DNA of 64,000 nt, taken from the NCBI GenBank assembly GCA_963712565.1, contig CAVQIP010000034.1, positions 149,589 to 213,588 on the forward strand, given 5' to 3'. The translations under genes and the position numbers were made by a program. Below, piece after piece: positions 41,873 through 50,296 of this stretch; the first letter of the stretch is position 1; every line of letters begins with the position of its first letter. Source of the DNA: VAZQ01 sp963712565. Lineage in GTDB: Bacteria > Pseudomonadota > Alphaproteobacteria > Rhizobiales > Xanthobacteraceae. The notes beneath the pieces are model-generated. The model worked only from the letters and a program-made list of their open reading frames with translations. It searched no databases and was not told the origin of the DNA.

Positions 41873-42202
41873 ATGCGGGTAAAGGTTGAAAGCGTTGCCG
41901 ACCATCGCGGAGTGGAAATGCCACAACGATTTCATCTGGGTGGGCGCAGGATCGACGTCGTCGAATGCGAGGACCAGTGGCCCGGAGCTGACCATCGTTA
42001 CGTCAAGGTCAAGGCCGACGACGGCAGCGTCTACATCCTGCGCTGCGACGAGCCTAGCGGCGAATGGGAGTTGACGATGTTCCTGGCGCCGGGAGCGTTC
42101 CGAGAAAGGGGCGGCGCTCCGATGGCACGTGACATCGAGGTGAGCATCGTGTCGAAGCGCAGAGACTCGGGCTCAAGAAGAATCCGGCATGCGCTGCGGT
42201 GA
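41873..42202 (+). CDS. 109-residue conserved hypothetical protein
   Basis: The core VESVADHRGVEMPQRFHLGG, RRIDVVECEDQW, HRYVKVKADDGSVYILRCDE and GEWELTMF is a recognisable beta-rich small protein repeated in Bradyrhizobium-like genomes. The last 25 residues (from about residue 82) extend beyond the usual length and overlap the 3' end of the next minus-strand gene by 30 bases. Function unknown. Confidence 0.7.
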   Translation: MRVKVESVADHRGVEMPQRFHLGGRRIDVVECEDQWPGADHRYVKVKADDGSVYILRCDEPSGEWELTMFLAPGAFRERGGAPMARDIEVSIVSKRRDSGSRRIRHALR

Positions 42203-42442
42203 GGAGGGAAGCGGAGGAGGATTGGCACTGACTCCCGCTGCGGACACATTCAGTGCGGCGTCACACAAAACATCGACGTTGCGCTCGCCGATTTTCGCAA
42301 GCTCGATAATTCTCCCGGCGATTATTTCGTCAGTAAGGTCTCGGCGAGTAACAGCCGCACGAGCCATCTCGAAAGCGATGCCCATGAGACGGGTGGTCTC
42401 AGGGTCGAAGCTCTGGCCGTTCAAGAATGGACGAATGGGCAT
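42173..42442 (-). CDS. 89-residue conserved hypothetical protein (FDxETT family), paralogue of 22837
   Basis: The sequence FDPETTRLMGIAFEMARAAV, GRIIELAKIGERNVDVLCDA shares its pattern with the gene at 22837-23100. ATG 42442 has GGGAGC upstream. The C-terminal tail is Pro/Ser-rich and variable. Function unknown; duplication of this family in one window is notable. Confidence 0.65.
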   Translation of the reverse strand: MPIRPFLNGQSFDPETTRLMGIAFEMARAAVTRRDLTDEIIAGRIIELAKIGERNVDVLCDAALNVSAAGVSANPPPLPSSPQRMPDSS

Positions 42443-42495
42443 GGCGAGTGCTCCCGTGTGACAGCCGGGAGTAAGACTGGTGACCTACAGCGGGA

Positions 42496-42837
42496 TCACT
42501 GCGGCGTAGCAGTGCCACCGGTGCGTCGTGTCGTACGCCGCTCCTTGCGGCTTGTGCGTCGTGCCGTACGTCGCTCCGTGCGGCTTGTGCGCCGCTCCTG
42601 ACGCCGCTCTGTGCGGCCGGTGCGCCGCTTCTGACGCCTCTCCGTGCCCGTCTGCTCGCCACCCGGCACGGCGGTCGGTGTGCCCGTTGGCGGGGCGACT
42701 GGCGGGCCAGCCTGCTGGGCCTCAGCATCTGACACCGTCAGCACCGTGGGGGGCACTGCGGAACTCAACGCGGCCAATCCCAGAAGGGAAAGTGCCTTTC
42801 GACGCGAAATCACTTCGGATGCGATTTTGTCACTCAT
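42496..42837 (-). CDS. Exported Arg-rich repeat protein
   Basis: 113 residues. ATG 42837 follows GGGAG. A Tat-like leader (SRRKALSLLGLAALSSAVPP ... AEAQQ) precedes a Pro/Gly linker and then a highly basic region of 5-6 imperfect repeats (RTERRQERRTS, RTERRTARRTS). Proteins of this type (leader plus ERRxxRRTxR repeats) are found in Bradyrhizobium. Charge would favour binding to nucleic acid or anionic envelope polymers, but that is inference. Confidence 0.6.
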   Translation of the reverse strand: MSDKIASEVISRRKALSLLGLAALSSAVPPTVLTVSDAEAQQAGPPVAPPTGTPTAVPGGEQTGTERRQKRRTGRTERRQERRTSRTERRTARRTSRKERRTTRRTGGTATPQ

Positions 42838-43363
42838 ATCAAACTCCCTGACTTCGACGCCTCGTACTACGCACCCTTACACATGAATGCCAAATGAACA
42901 AACCTCAGTAGCGCGCTCGACTATGCCCGGCCGGAACGCAGGGGGTAGGGGCGGCGTTGAGCATGGCCGTCTTGTTTCTTGCCTCTAGTCTCGCGCGATG
43001 ATGACGGCGACGACTACGAGCCCCGCGATGGTGGCCGCGATTGCAATCCAATATATCGAATCTTCTAGCATCGCCGCGAAATACCGCTCGGCGCAAACGG
43101 TAACCTATTCGGCCCAAATGGAGTGGCCGAAAGAGAAACCGCCCAGCGGTGATGCCGGGCGGTCTTCGCGTGCGCCCTCCGATTTGGAATTGCAATAGCT
43201 GAGAACTTCCTCGGCCGTCATATCGTAGCGCGAGCCGTCCACCACAAAGAGATTATGCGCCCTTGGCCGGAATGGAAAGGCCGCCCGGTGGACATGCCGA
43301 GGGGCTAGCGCGTGCGCTCTCCGGTTAATTCTGGCGGCAACTGAGGCGGCTAACATTATCCCG
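42838..43363. other. Low-confidence region with short frames
   Basis: Two doubtful minus-strand frames lie here: a 28-residue single-helix peptide (42985-43071, MLEDSIYWIAIAATIAGLVV) and an 83-codon frame (43105-43356) whose second half (NLFVVDGSRYDMTAEEVLSY) looks protein-like. Neither has a clear ribosome site. Confidence 0.3.
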
Positions 43364-43528
43364 CTAATGCCGAACCGTTTTAGTTGCGGCCTCCTCGGCC
43401 GCAGCCACCTTCAACCAGTGCTTGGCCATCTCCAGCCAGTGTTCTTTGTCGAATGAATTTTTGGCGCGCTCGGCTTGTTGCCGGCAGTCGTCGGCATTCT
43501 TTCGGAACTCTTCTGCCTTTGATGCCAT
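43364..43528 (-). CDS. 54-residue helical hypothetical protein
   Basis: MASKAEEFRKNADDCRQQAE, RAKNSFDKEHWLEMAKHWLK and VAAAEEAATKTVRH form two amphipathic helices. The pattern (EExRxxADxCRxxAxxAK ... WLxMAxxWLxLA) is a large small-protein family in Bradyrhizobium relatives. ATG 43528 follows GGTGGGG. It is related in pattern to 34703 and to the N-terminus of 23132. Confidence 0.7.
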   Translation of the reverse strand: MASKAEEFRKNADDCRQQAERAKNSFDKEHWLEMAKHWLKVAAAEEAATKTVRH

Positions 43529-43642
43529 GGTTGCCCCACCCAATCAGCGACGGTAAGTGGCAACCGATAACGGGGCGAAGGATATATCTTTCCTCCAAGT
43601 TAGGACACCTAAATTTTCAAATCAGGACAGAAGGACCGTCGC

Positions 43643-43804
43643 CTAGACCAATCGCCGTCGCCGGCTGTCCTCGATGACGCGCCCACCTTGCCGCAAGGTA
43701 ATGGCGGCATTTGGCCAGCGTTGGCACGCGGCGCGGTACGTTGCCATCGCCAACTCGAAGTCCTCGACACCGGCCAAAGTGTTCGATGACGTTCTGCCCG
43801 TCAT
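43643..43804 (-). CDS. 53-residue hypothetical protein
   Basis: ATG 43804 opens MTGRTSSNTLAGVEDFELAM followed by ATYRAACQRWPNAAITLRQG and GRVIEDSRRRRLV. The middle reads as a compact alpha/beta fold. A GGGACG ribosome site lies just upstream. The two other minus-strand frames over it look like shadows. No function known. Confidence 0.5.
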   Translation of the reverse strand: MTGRTSSNTLAGVEDFELAMATYRAACQRWPNAAITLRQGGRVIEDSRRRRLV

Positions 43805-43916
43805 CGTCCCAAGCATCCACGCGATGAGCGAAATGCGGAATCCGGGGAGGCTGGTTCCGCGTGCAATTTCGTAGGGGATTGCGGGCAGGATTTATGGCGG
43901 TCGTGGCAACGGTGAT

Positions 43917-44075
43917 TTAGCCAAATTCGCTGACCATTTGTTCAGAATTGCGCGCCCGAAAATCCGGGAGATTGAGATGCGGGTTGTTCGCCGCCGGCTG
44001 CTGCGCGCGCGCCGCGAGCGGCCACGCGGCCGCTGCGCCGCCGCGAGGGGTGATGAACTCGCGGCGGCTGGTCAT
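43917..44075 (-). pseudogene. Leader-only remnant of an ABC_sub_bind gene
   Basis: From ATG 44075 the frame reads the family leader (TSRREFITPRGGAAAAWPLA, ARAQQPAA) and then about 25 unrelated codons to a stop at 43917. Its ATG overlaps the stop codon of the upstream gene (GAATGA). Only the first ~27 codons are homologous to the family, so the rest of the gene is gone. Confidence 0.65.
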
Positions 44076-45050
44076 TCAATCACCTCGTCGGCGCGCTGCT
44101 GCAGGAACCAGGGCACCTCGAGGCCGAGCGCCTTCGCGGTGGTGAAATTGATGACCAACAAGTACTTGGAAGCCAGCTCCACGGGCAGGTCGGCTGGTTT
44201 GGCGCCCTTGAGGATTTTGTCGATGTAAGTAGCGGCGCGACGAGTCAGGTCAACGTAGTCCGGTGCGTAGCTCATGAGACCGCCCGCCTCAACATACTCC
44301 CTCCCTCCGAAGATACTGGGCAACCGGTGTTTCAGTGCCAACTTGGCCAGAGGGGCGCGGTGAGAGCGACTGAGCGACGTTGGTTGGACCAAGATACCGT
44401 CGACGCGCTCTTGCACCGCCATCGCGAACGCTCCGTCCAAATCCTCGACGGTTTGCACCGGTGCCGTATGCAGTTGAACACCGAGCTTGTCGCCGGCACT
44501 TTTTGCGGCTTGCAAGAAAGCACGGTACCACGGCGCCGACGGGCTCCAGAACACGGCGAAGCGCGTGGCATTTGGCACGGCCTCCTTCAATATCTCCAGC
44601 GCCTTGATCGCGAGGTCCGCACCCAAACCGGACAGACCTGTAATGTTCCCGCCTGGCCGCGAGAGGCTTGCCACGTGCCCGAGACCGACCGGGTCGGCAT
44701 GGGTAGCGAAGACTATGGGGATCGCGTTGGTCACCTGTCGAGCTATCTCGACCTCTGTCGATGAAGGCGCAACAATTACGTCAACATTCATGCGGACCAG
44801 CTCGGTCGCGAGTTCACGCAGCTGCTCAATCGCTTCCGTCCAGCGAAACTCGATCACAATGTTCTTTCCGTCAACGTATCCGAAGTCACGCAACCCCCCC
44901 CTGCAGGGCCTCTATGCGGTTCGCCCAAGTAGCAGCGCTACCAAAACCCAAGAATCCAATCCGGAAGATTTTTCCAGGTTGCTGCGCGTACCCAGCGATC
45001 GGCCACGCCGCCGAGGCACCGAGCAGCGCAATGAACTCGCGTCTTTTCAT
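44072..45050 (-). pseudogene. ABC_sub_bind-family binding protein, frameshifted in a C8 tract
   Basis: The leader part starts at ATG 45050 (MKRREFIALLGASAAWPIAG) and reads to TWANRIEALQGG. The remaining ~270 codons (RDFGYVDGKNIVIEFRWTEA ... FLQQRADEVIE) are in another frame. The switch is at a run of eight Cs (44894-44901), so either a slip mutation or a homopolymer error is likely. All family blocks downstream are conserved, including IVFATHADPVGLGHVASLSR. If the tract is corrected the protein would be normal length. Confidence 0.8.
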
Positions 45051-45274
45051 GTAAGCCCTCCGCCGAAGCTCAGATCGCTCCGCAGGCCAGGACGATACCA
45101 CACCCGTCACCGCGGTGTGGGGTCTTGGAACTGGTCAGGGAGCCGAAACTGCAAGCAGTATTCTCCGCCCCGCATGACGGCTTTGGGTCATTCACGTCAT
45201 TACCGCCATCCCGGCATGTTTCGCCCCAAGAGCGGACATTCGGCCAATGCCCGCGTTTAGCTCATCGTCGCCTT

Positions 45275-45478
45275 TTAAAGATCGCCGTCAGCAACGGCGT
45301 GCAGCGCCAGCTCACGCAACACCTCAGCGGCAGCGTCGATGGTAGGGAGGGGATCAGCAACGTTGTTGCCAGCAGCATCAACCGGCAGCCATCCTTGGGG
45401 CCAGCATTCATCGCAAAGCCGATGCAACGGCCGCCAGCTCCATAGACCGACAGGAAGGGCGGGCTCATGTTCGGCCTC
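45275..45478 (-). pseudogene. Small conserved protein (~66 aa), frameshifted
   Basis: The start ATG 45478 reads MSPPFLSVYGAGGRCIGFAM followed by NAGPKDG; the C-terminus WLPVDAAGNNVADPLPTIDA then AAEVLRELALHAVADGDL lies in the next frame, ending at 45275. The joined product matches a frequent Bradyrhizobium small protein (GGRCIGFxxxRGPxGxEAFDAxxxSLGxFP). The shift is at about 45395. Function unknown. Confidence 0.55.
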
Positions 45479-45580
45479 ACGATGGTACGATTGATATTGC
45501 GGGGAGAATCTAAAAGGCCGACGCTGTCGCTCCGGCGAATATCGGTTGCAGCGGCCTTGGAGGAGGAAGGAGAAAGCCAA

Positions 45581-46387
45581 ATGCCGAAAGTCAAAGTCAA
45601 TGATATCGCAATGAATTACGAACAGCAGGGTGCGGGAGAGCCGCTCGTCCTGATTCCGTATTTGGCAGCAGACAATGCCTGCTACGCCTTTCAGGTTGCA
45701 GACTATGCGAAGGAATTCACGTGCATTTCAGTCGACCCGCGCGGCGCCGGGGGAACTGACAAACCCGCAGGGACTTACAGTACTGAGCTATTTGCCGACG
45801 ACATCGCCGCTCTCATGCAGGCAGCCGGAATCGGTCGAGCCCATGTCGCCGGTCTTTCATTGGGTGCGGCGACGGGGATGTGGTTTGCGGCCAAGTATCC
45901 GGACAAGGTGAAATCGCTGTCGCTCCACAGTGGATGGACGAAGACAAATCCCTTCCTCAAGGTCGTCGTGCAGAGCTGGCAGGCCATCGCCAAGGGCTTG
46001 GGCAGCGTGACGGAAATGGTGATCCAGGGCATTTTTCCCTGGTGTTTCACGCCGGAGCTTTACGCGACCAAGCCCGACTACATCGAGTCGCTCGCGGCGT
46101 TCGTGAGAGGAAGGCCAGCGCAGTCGTTGGATGCGTTCCTGCAACAGTCAAACGCGGTCATCGGTCACGACGCCCAGTCCCAGCTTGGAAAGATCACGGT
46201 CCCAACCCAAATCACATTCGGCCGCCACGACATCGTCACGTCTACGCGCTTCTGGGACGCGATGAAGAACGGCATCCGCAAGAGCGAGTTCGTTGTGTTC
46301 GAGGATTGCTCGCATGCTCCCATTTACGAGAACGTGAGCGAGTTCAACCAGAAGACGTTGGCGTTTTTGAAGCGTAATACCGGGTAG
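45581..46387 (+). CDS. Alpha/beta-hydrolase
   Basis: 268 residues with the complete catalytic triad: Ser93 in the nucleophile elbow GLSLGA, Asp217 (FGRHDIVT) and His245 (DCSHAPI). The oxyanion region is PLVLIPYLAADN and the DPRGAGGTDKP loop is typical of esterase/lactonase-type members such as 3-oxoadipate enol-lactonase. ATG 45581 has GGAGAAAG upstream. The gene is single; substrate not deducible. Confidence 0.85.
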   Translation: MPKVKVNDIAMNYEQQGAGEPLVLIPYLAADNACYAFQVADYAKEFTCISVDPRGAGGTDKPAGTYSTELFADDIAALMQAAGIGRAHVAGLSLGAATGMWFAAKYPDKVKSLSLHSGWTKTNPFLKVVVQSWQAIAKGLGSVTEMVIQGIFPWCFTPELYATKPDYIESLAAFVRGRPAQSLDAFLQQSNAVIGHDAQSQLGKITVPTQITFGRHDIVTSTRFWDAMKNGIRKSEFVVFEDCSHAPIYENVSEFNQKTLAFLKRNTG

Positions 46388-46613
46388 CCCTGCTTAATTC
46401 GTTGCGGCCGGCAAGAACGGTGAAGCCGGCCGGCCGCATTGGTCGCAACGAGGAACTGAGGGTTCGTTCGGCTGTCCCTACCCGAGGAGCTTTCGCAAGT
46501 CCCGCCTGCGGGTACGGCGCGGAGGGAGGAAGGCCCGGTCGTCATTTTGGGAGAATCCGGACATTGAGCGGATCGAGCGCGACTCGAATCAGAACTTCGT
46601 CGATGGGCCTCAC

Positions 46614-47060
46614 TCAGTGACAGACAAGAATGGGAATATTCGTATGCGTGAGTACCTTATTGGTCACGCTCCCGAGCAGAAACGCGGAAATCCCGCTCCG
46701 CCCGTGCGAGGCCATGACGATGATATCGCAGCCCTTGTCCTTTGCGGTCGTTATGATCGCTTGATAGGGGTGGTCATGTTCGAGCTGCATGGTCTCGCAA
46801 GGGACACCAGCTGCCTTGGCCGCGTCCGCGACATGATTCAGCACGCTGGCGGCATGTTGTTTGGTGTGCTCGGCATACTGTGCAAAGGCTTCGGACATCC
46901 GCCGTACTCTAGATGCGGGCACATCGTAGACATTGAACGGAGCCTCGACGATTAGCGCGGTTACTTTGGCGCCAACTGATTTCGCCAGCGACACTCCATG
47001 CGAGACAGCCTTTTCCGCGAGTGCCGAGCCGTCGGTTGCGATCAGGATATGCCGGTACAT
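46614..47060 (-). CDS. Universal stress protein (UspA family)
   Basis: 148 residues with the N-terminal Asp-containing strand HILIATDGSALAEKAVSHGV and the ATP-binding loop ASHGRSGISAFLLGSVTNKV (HG-9x-GS). Length is that of single-domain Usp proteins. It sits between the hydrolase and the ABC_sub_bind remnants with no obvious operon partner. Confidence 0.9.
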   Translation of the reverse strand: MYRHILIATDGSALAEKAVSHGVSLAKSVGAKVTALIVEAPFNVYDVPASRVRRMSEAFAQYAEHTKQHAASVLNHVADAAKAAGVPCETMQLEHDHPYQAIITTAKDKGCDIIVMASHGRSGISAFLLGSVTNKVLTHTNIPILVCH

Positions 47061-47129
47061 AACGTCGCTCCTTCGCGGTCAGGATGACGAGATCAGCTGC
47101 GCCGCATAGGTGCGCGCGAGTTGGGCATA

Positions 47130-47315
47130 TCAATGCGCAGATTTTTGACCTTCGGTCCATCCGGGTTGGCGCAGCGCCTGCGGCACCGTCTCGGTCGACC
47201 TGCCGTTCATCAGCACGCCGATCCGCCGCACTCGCCCGCCCTGCTGCGCCCGTGCCGCGAGCGGCCACGCTGCGGCTGCGCCACCGAGCAGCGTGATGAA
47301 CTCGCGGCGCCTCAT
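47130..47315 (-). pseudogene. N-terminal remnant of an ABC_sub_bind gene
   Basis: ATG 47315 reads the perfect leader MRRREFITLLGGAAAAWPLA and ARAQQGGRVRRIGVLMNG, then about 20 codons ending PGWTEGQKSAH. The remaining ~270 codons of the family are missing. Its ATG overlaps the stop of the next gene upstream (GAATGA). Confidence 0.75.
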
Positions 47316-48295
47316 TCGATAACCTCGTCGGCGCGGGCGAGCAGCGTCGGGGGAACTTCGAGACCGAGCGCCTTGGCGGTCTTGAGGTTGATGACGAGAT
47401 CGAACTTGGTCGGCTGCTCGACCGGGAGGTCGGCCGGCTTCGCGCCGCGCAGAATCTTGTCAGCATAGTCGGCGGTGCGCCGGAACAGATCCGGCAAGTT
47501 TACTCCATAGGACATCAGACCTCCCGCTTCGACGTAATCCCTTTGATTGTAAATCGCCGGCAGTCGCGCGACGAGCGCCAAGGTGTTGATGCGAACCCGG
47601 TTGGTGAATACGAGCGGGTCGCCAGCGACATAAAGGGCCTGCGCGCGGCCCTTGAGCGTCTCGAACGCGGGCGCGATATCTTCGGGGCGCCGGATTTCGA
47701 GTGTGACGACTTCGAGGCCGAGCGTGCGGGCCGCCGCCTGAACCTCGCCCATCTCCAGTACGGTGATGGGATTACTGACATTGGCCAAGAGGCCAACCGG
47801 CGGAGACCGGGGACGACCTCGCGCAAGAGTTCGAGTCGCTTGCCAGCAAGATCGGGCTGTCAGGATCGACAGGCCGGTGACGTTGCCGCCAGGCTGCGCA
47901 AGGCTAGCGACGAGGCCGGTGCCAACCGGATCCCCCATTACCGCGGAGACGATCGGGATGACCGCTGTCGCCTGCTTTGCCGCAATGACCGGTGGGGTTG
48001 CATACGTGACAATGACATCGACCTTGAGCCGGACGAACTCGGCCGCGATCTCGGCGAAGCGCTCGCTGCGGCCCTCCGCCCAGCGATACTCGATCGCAAC
48101 GGTGCGGCCCTCGATCCACCCGAGTTCGCGCAGCCGCTGCACAAAAGCGGCGACCCATTGGCTCATGGCTGACAGGCGTGCTCGGACCCAAGAACCCGAT
48201 GGTCGGCAGCTTCGCCGGCTGCTGCGCGCGCGCCGCGAGCGGCCACGCGCCGCCGCGCCGCCCAGCAGCGTGATGAACTCGCGCCGTGCGATCAT
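47312..48295 (-). pseudogene. ABC_sub_bind-family binding protein with two compensated frameshifts
   Basis: The frame is open over 327 codons, but two segments are out of family frame. After MIARREFITLLGGAA the leader changes to Arg/Ser-rich residues (~16-43), while the expected WPLAARAQQPAKLPTIGFLG exists in another frame. A second garbled block lies at ~145-165. In between and after, the family blocks are good (YRWAEGRSERFAEIAAEFVR, MGDPVGTGLVASLAQPGGNV, TLLARADEVIE). The damaged leader would probably block export. It overlaps the remnant at 48292 by 4 bases. Confidence 0.75.
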
Positions 48296-48384
48296 TCAAT
48301 CACCTCGTCGGCGCGGGCGAGCAGCGTCGGCGGCATGGTCAGCCCGAGCGCCTTCGCGGTCTTGAGGTTGATCACCCGCTCGAA
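48292..48384 (-). pseudogene. C-terminal remnant of an ABC_sub_bind gene
   Basis: The last 30 codons read ERVINLKTAKALGLTMPPTL followed by LARADEVIE and a stop, the family C-terminus. Nothing of the family lies before this. The response regulator gene starts right behind it. It therefore marks the other end of the recombined array. Confidence 0.7.
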
Positions 48385-48422
48385 CCAGAATGCAAGAAAT
48401 GTGTCGCACGCCTTTTGAGACC

Positions 48423-48797
48423 TCATTTGCGACCGGCCAGAACCCGTCGAACGGTCGCGACCAGCCGCTCGAATTCGATCGGCGTGGTGTCGAACTCGTC
48501 GCATCCCGCTGCCAACGCCTTTTCGCGCTCGTCGGCCAGCGCGTGTGCTGACAAAACGATGATAGGGATGTCGCGGGTTTGCGGATTGCCCTTCAGTCGC
48601 CGTGTGGCTTCCCATCCATCGATGACGGGCATTTCGAGGTCCATCAGGATGATATCCGGCCGGTCGCTGACGGCCATCTCGCAACCTTTCTCGCCATCCT
48701 TCGCCGTCAGAACTTCGAAATCGCCGAGCAACTCGAGCCGCATCTTGAGCATGTAGATGTTATCGTCATTGTCTTCGACGTAGAGCACTTTGATCAC
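48423..48797 (-). CDS. Single-domain response regulator (DivK-like)
   Basis: 124 residues, receiver only. The acidic pair is in YVEDNDDNIYMLKMRLELLG, the phospho-Asp in IILMDLEMPVIDGWEATRRL, and SAHAL provides the Ser/Thr switch. The usual Lys of the KP motif is replaced: the sequence reads FDTTPIEFERL, so phosphotransfer may be altered. GTG 48797 overlaps the stop of the chimeric gene upstream. Similar regulators in Rhizobiales follow hybrid kinases. Confidence 0.8.
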   Translation of the reverse strand: MIKVLYVEDNDDNIYMLKMRLELLGDFEVLTAKDGEKGCEMAVSDRPDIILMDLEMPVIDGWEATRRLKGNPQTRDIPIIVLSAHALADEREKALAAGCDEFDTTPIEFERLVATVRRVLAGRK

Positions 48798-50065
48798 GAT
48801 GCCGCTTCCATCTCGCTGTCGACTGCCGGATTGGTGTGCAAAAGCCGGCGGATGCGCTCGACCAGCTCGACCGGTCGGAAGGTCTCCTTGACTAGCACCA
48901 ATTGCACGCCAGCGTTCAATCGCTCACGGTCTTTTGCATCGAGATCGCGCGCGGTGATGACGATGACCGGAATGTCGCGCCAGCCCGCCTCCTTCTGCAA
49001 GGCGGCGACGACCGCAAAGCCGTCCATCTCCGGCATCATGAGATCGAGCAAGATCACATCGGGTTTCTCTTCTCGCAGACACGCCAGCGCCTCTCGTGCC
49101 GGGAATAGGGCGGCAGAAAGTGCGCGCCGCCCTTCCAACAACAGCAAAAGAGACAAAGCTAGAAAGCCCGAAATCCAGAAAACCAGCATCATTAGAACGG
49201 CAAACCCAAGGCCATCCGGAAAGTTCATGACTATAAGACTGCCGACTACCGGCCCCGCCAATGCTGCGGCTTGAACAAAGTTGACCAGACTACTTCCACG
49301 ACCTAGCTCGCGCGATCGGGTATTGCCAACGATGGAATCCAGCTGCCGAAGCTGTTTCTTCCTGGATCTGTACGCAGCAGCGACATGCGCAAGAAAGTTC
49401 CTTTGAGGAATTAACGGATTCGGCTGATCTCGAACATGGTGCAGCAGTTGCCACGGTTCATCGTAAATACTGTTCATACAAAACAGAGAGTAGCTCTGCG
49501 CTGGCTCTCCAAGCGTAGCGCTCGTGTTTGCTCTTCGCTCTAGTTCTGTCGATTTTGCTAAGAAGTAAAAGGCACCAAATGCAATTAAGTACCAGACTAT
49601 AAATGCTGTGTCCGCCGATGACAGCATCAAGAGCAATCCCACTGCTAGAATCGCAGCCAATATGAAGGGCGAGTAGGCTACCACGCCTAAACCAAATTCC
49701 CGATCCTCGTGCCCAAACGTAGAAAGTGCGTCAATGAAGGGCGTACCTAGTGTCACTAGACAAGTCCATCCCGCAGCGTGAAGCCCGTCGATGTATCGTG
49801 CTAGCTCTCCTGCTGCTTGCGCGCGATCCAACCAATTATTCGCACCGGACCAATAAAAAATCTGGAACCGTATTTGGCAATGCAGCCAGCAGCGCGCTGA
49901 CGATCCTTTGTTGGCTAGCAACTCATCCAATCTGTGAACAAAGTTACTTGGTGCGCCGTTTCTTGACATCTCATACCACTTGTACTCTTCATCCGGGACC
50001 GGGGAGGCAAAGGTTCCGTGGACAACAATTACCGTTTCCTTCGTCTCGGTGAGCGTAGTATTCAT
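48794..50065 (-). CDS. Chimera: damaged alpha/beta-hydrolase-membrane protein fused to a partial receiver domain
   Basis: 423 residues from ATG 50065. The N-terminal ~115 residues start like a lipase-type hydrolase (ETVIVVHGTFASPV, WSGANNW) and end at TLGTPFID. The nucleophile elbow expected between AGW and TCLVTLGTPFI is missing, so it should be inactive. A membrane region (~130-180) and a second (~285-330) follow. From about residue 330 the protein switches to the C-terminal two-thirds of a receiver domain (PDVILLDLMMPEMDGFAVVA, VIVITARDLD, LVKETFRPVELVERIRRLL). The first strand with the Asp pair is missing, so the receiver is incomplete. The 49150-50060 part also has lower GC than the receiver part. 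The two parts look joined by recombination. Confidence 0.7.
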   Translation of the reverse strand: MNTTLTETKETVIVVHGTFASPVPDEEYKWYEMSRNGAPSNFVHRLDELLANKGSSARCWLHCQIRFQIFYWSGANNWLDRAQAAGELARYIDGLHAAGWTCLVTLGTPFIDALSTFGHEDREFGLGVVAYSPFILAAILAVGLLLMLSSADTAFIVWYLIAFGAFYFLAKSTELERRANTSATLGEPAQSYSLFCMNSIYDEPWQLLHHVRDQPNPLIPQRNFLAHVAAAYRSRKKQLRQLDSIVGNTRSRELGRGSSLVNFVQAAALAGPVVGSLIVMNFPDGLGFAVLMMLVFWISGFLALSLLLLLEGRRALSAALFPAREALACLREEKPDVILLDLMMPEMDGFAVVAALQKEAGWRDIPVIVITARDLDAKDRERLNAGVQLVLVKETFRPVELVERIRRLLHTNPAVDSEMEAAS

Positions 50066-50296
50066 TCTTTCCGTCCCGCGAATCATCAGGGGATCTTTGG
50101 CGCGCCCTTCCTTCACACAGCCAGACGCACGCATGGGTGCAGCTCGTCAAATCGTCCGCTGTACCCTCACCACCAAGCTCTGCGAGCATGATCGCCACTT
50201 CTGCATTGGGTCAATCTCTGACCTCCAGTGTGCGCGACACACGTCCGGATCTAGCCCCGAAGTGGCTCTGCGCGATGGCCCGTGCCGCGAGCCCAA

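Noticed and set aside
36357..48384. Mobile element carrying the binding-protein genes
   Set aside because: No transposase, integrase, inverted terminal repeats or target duplications were found, so recombination between tandem copies is the simpler explanation.
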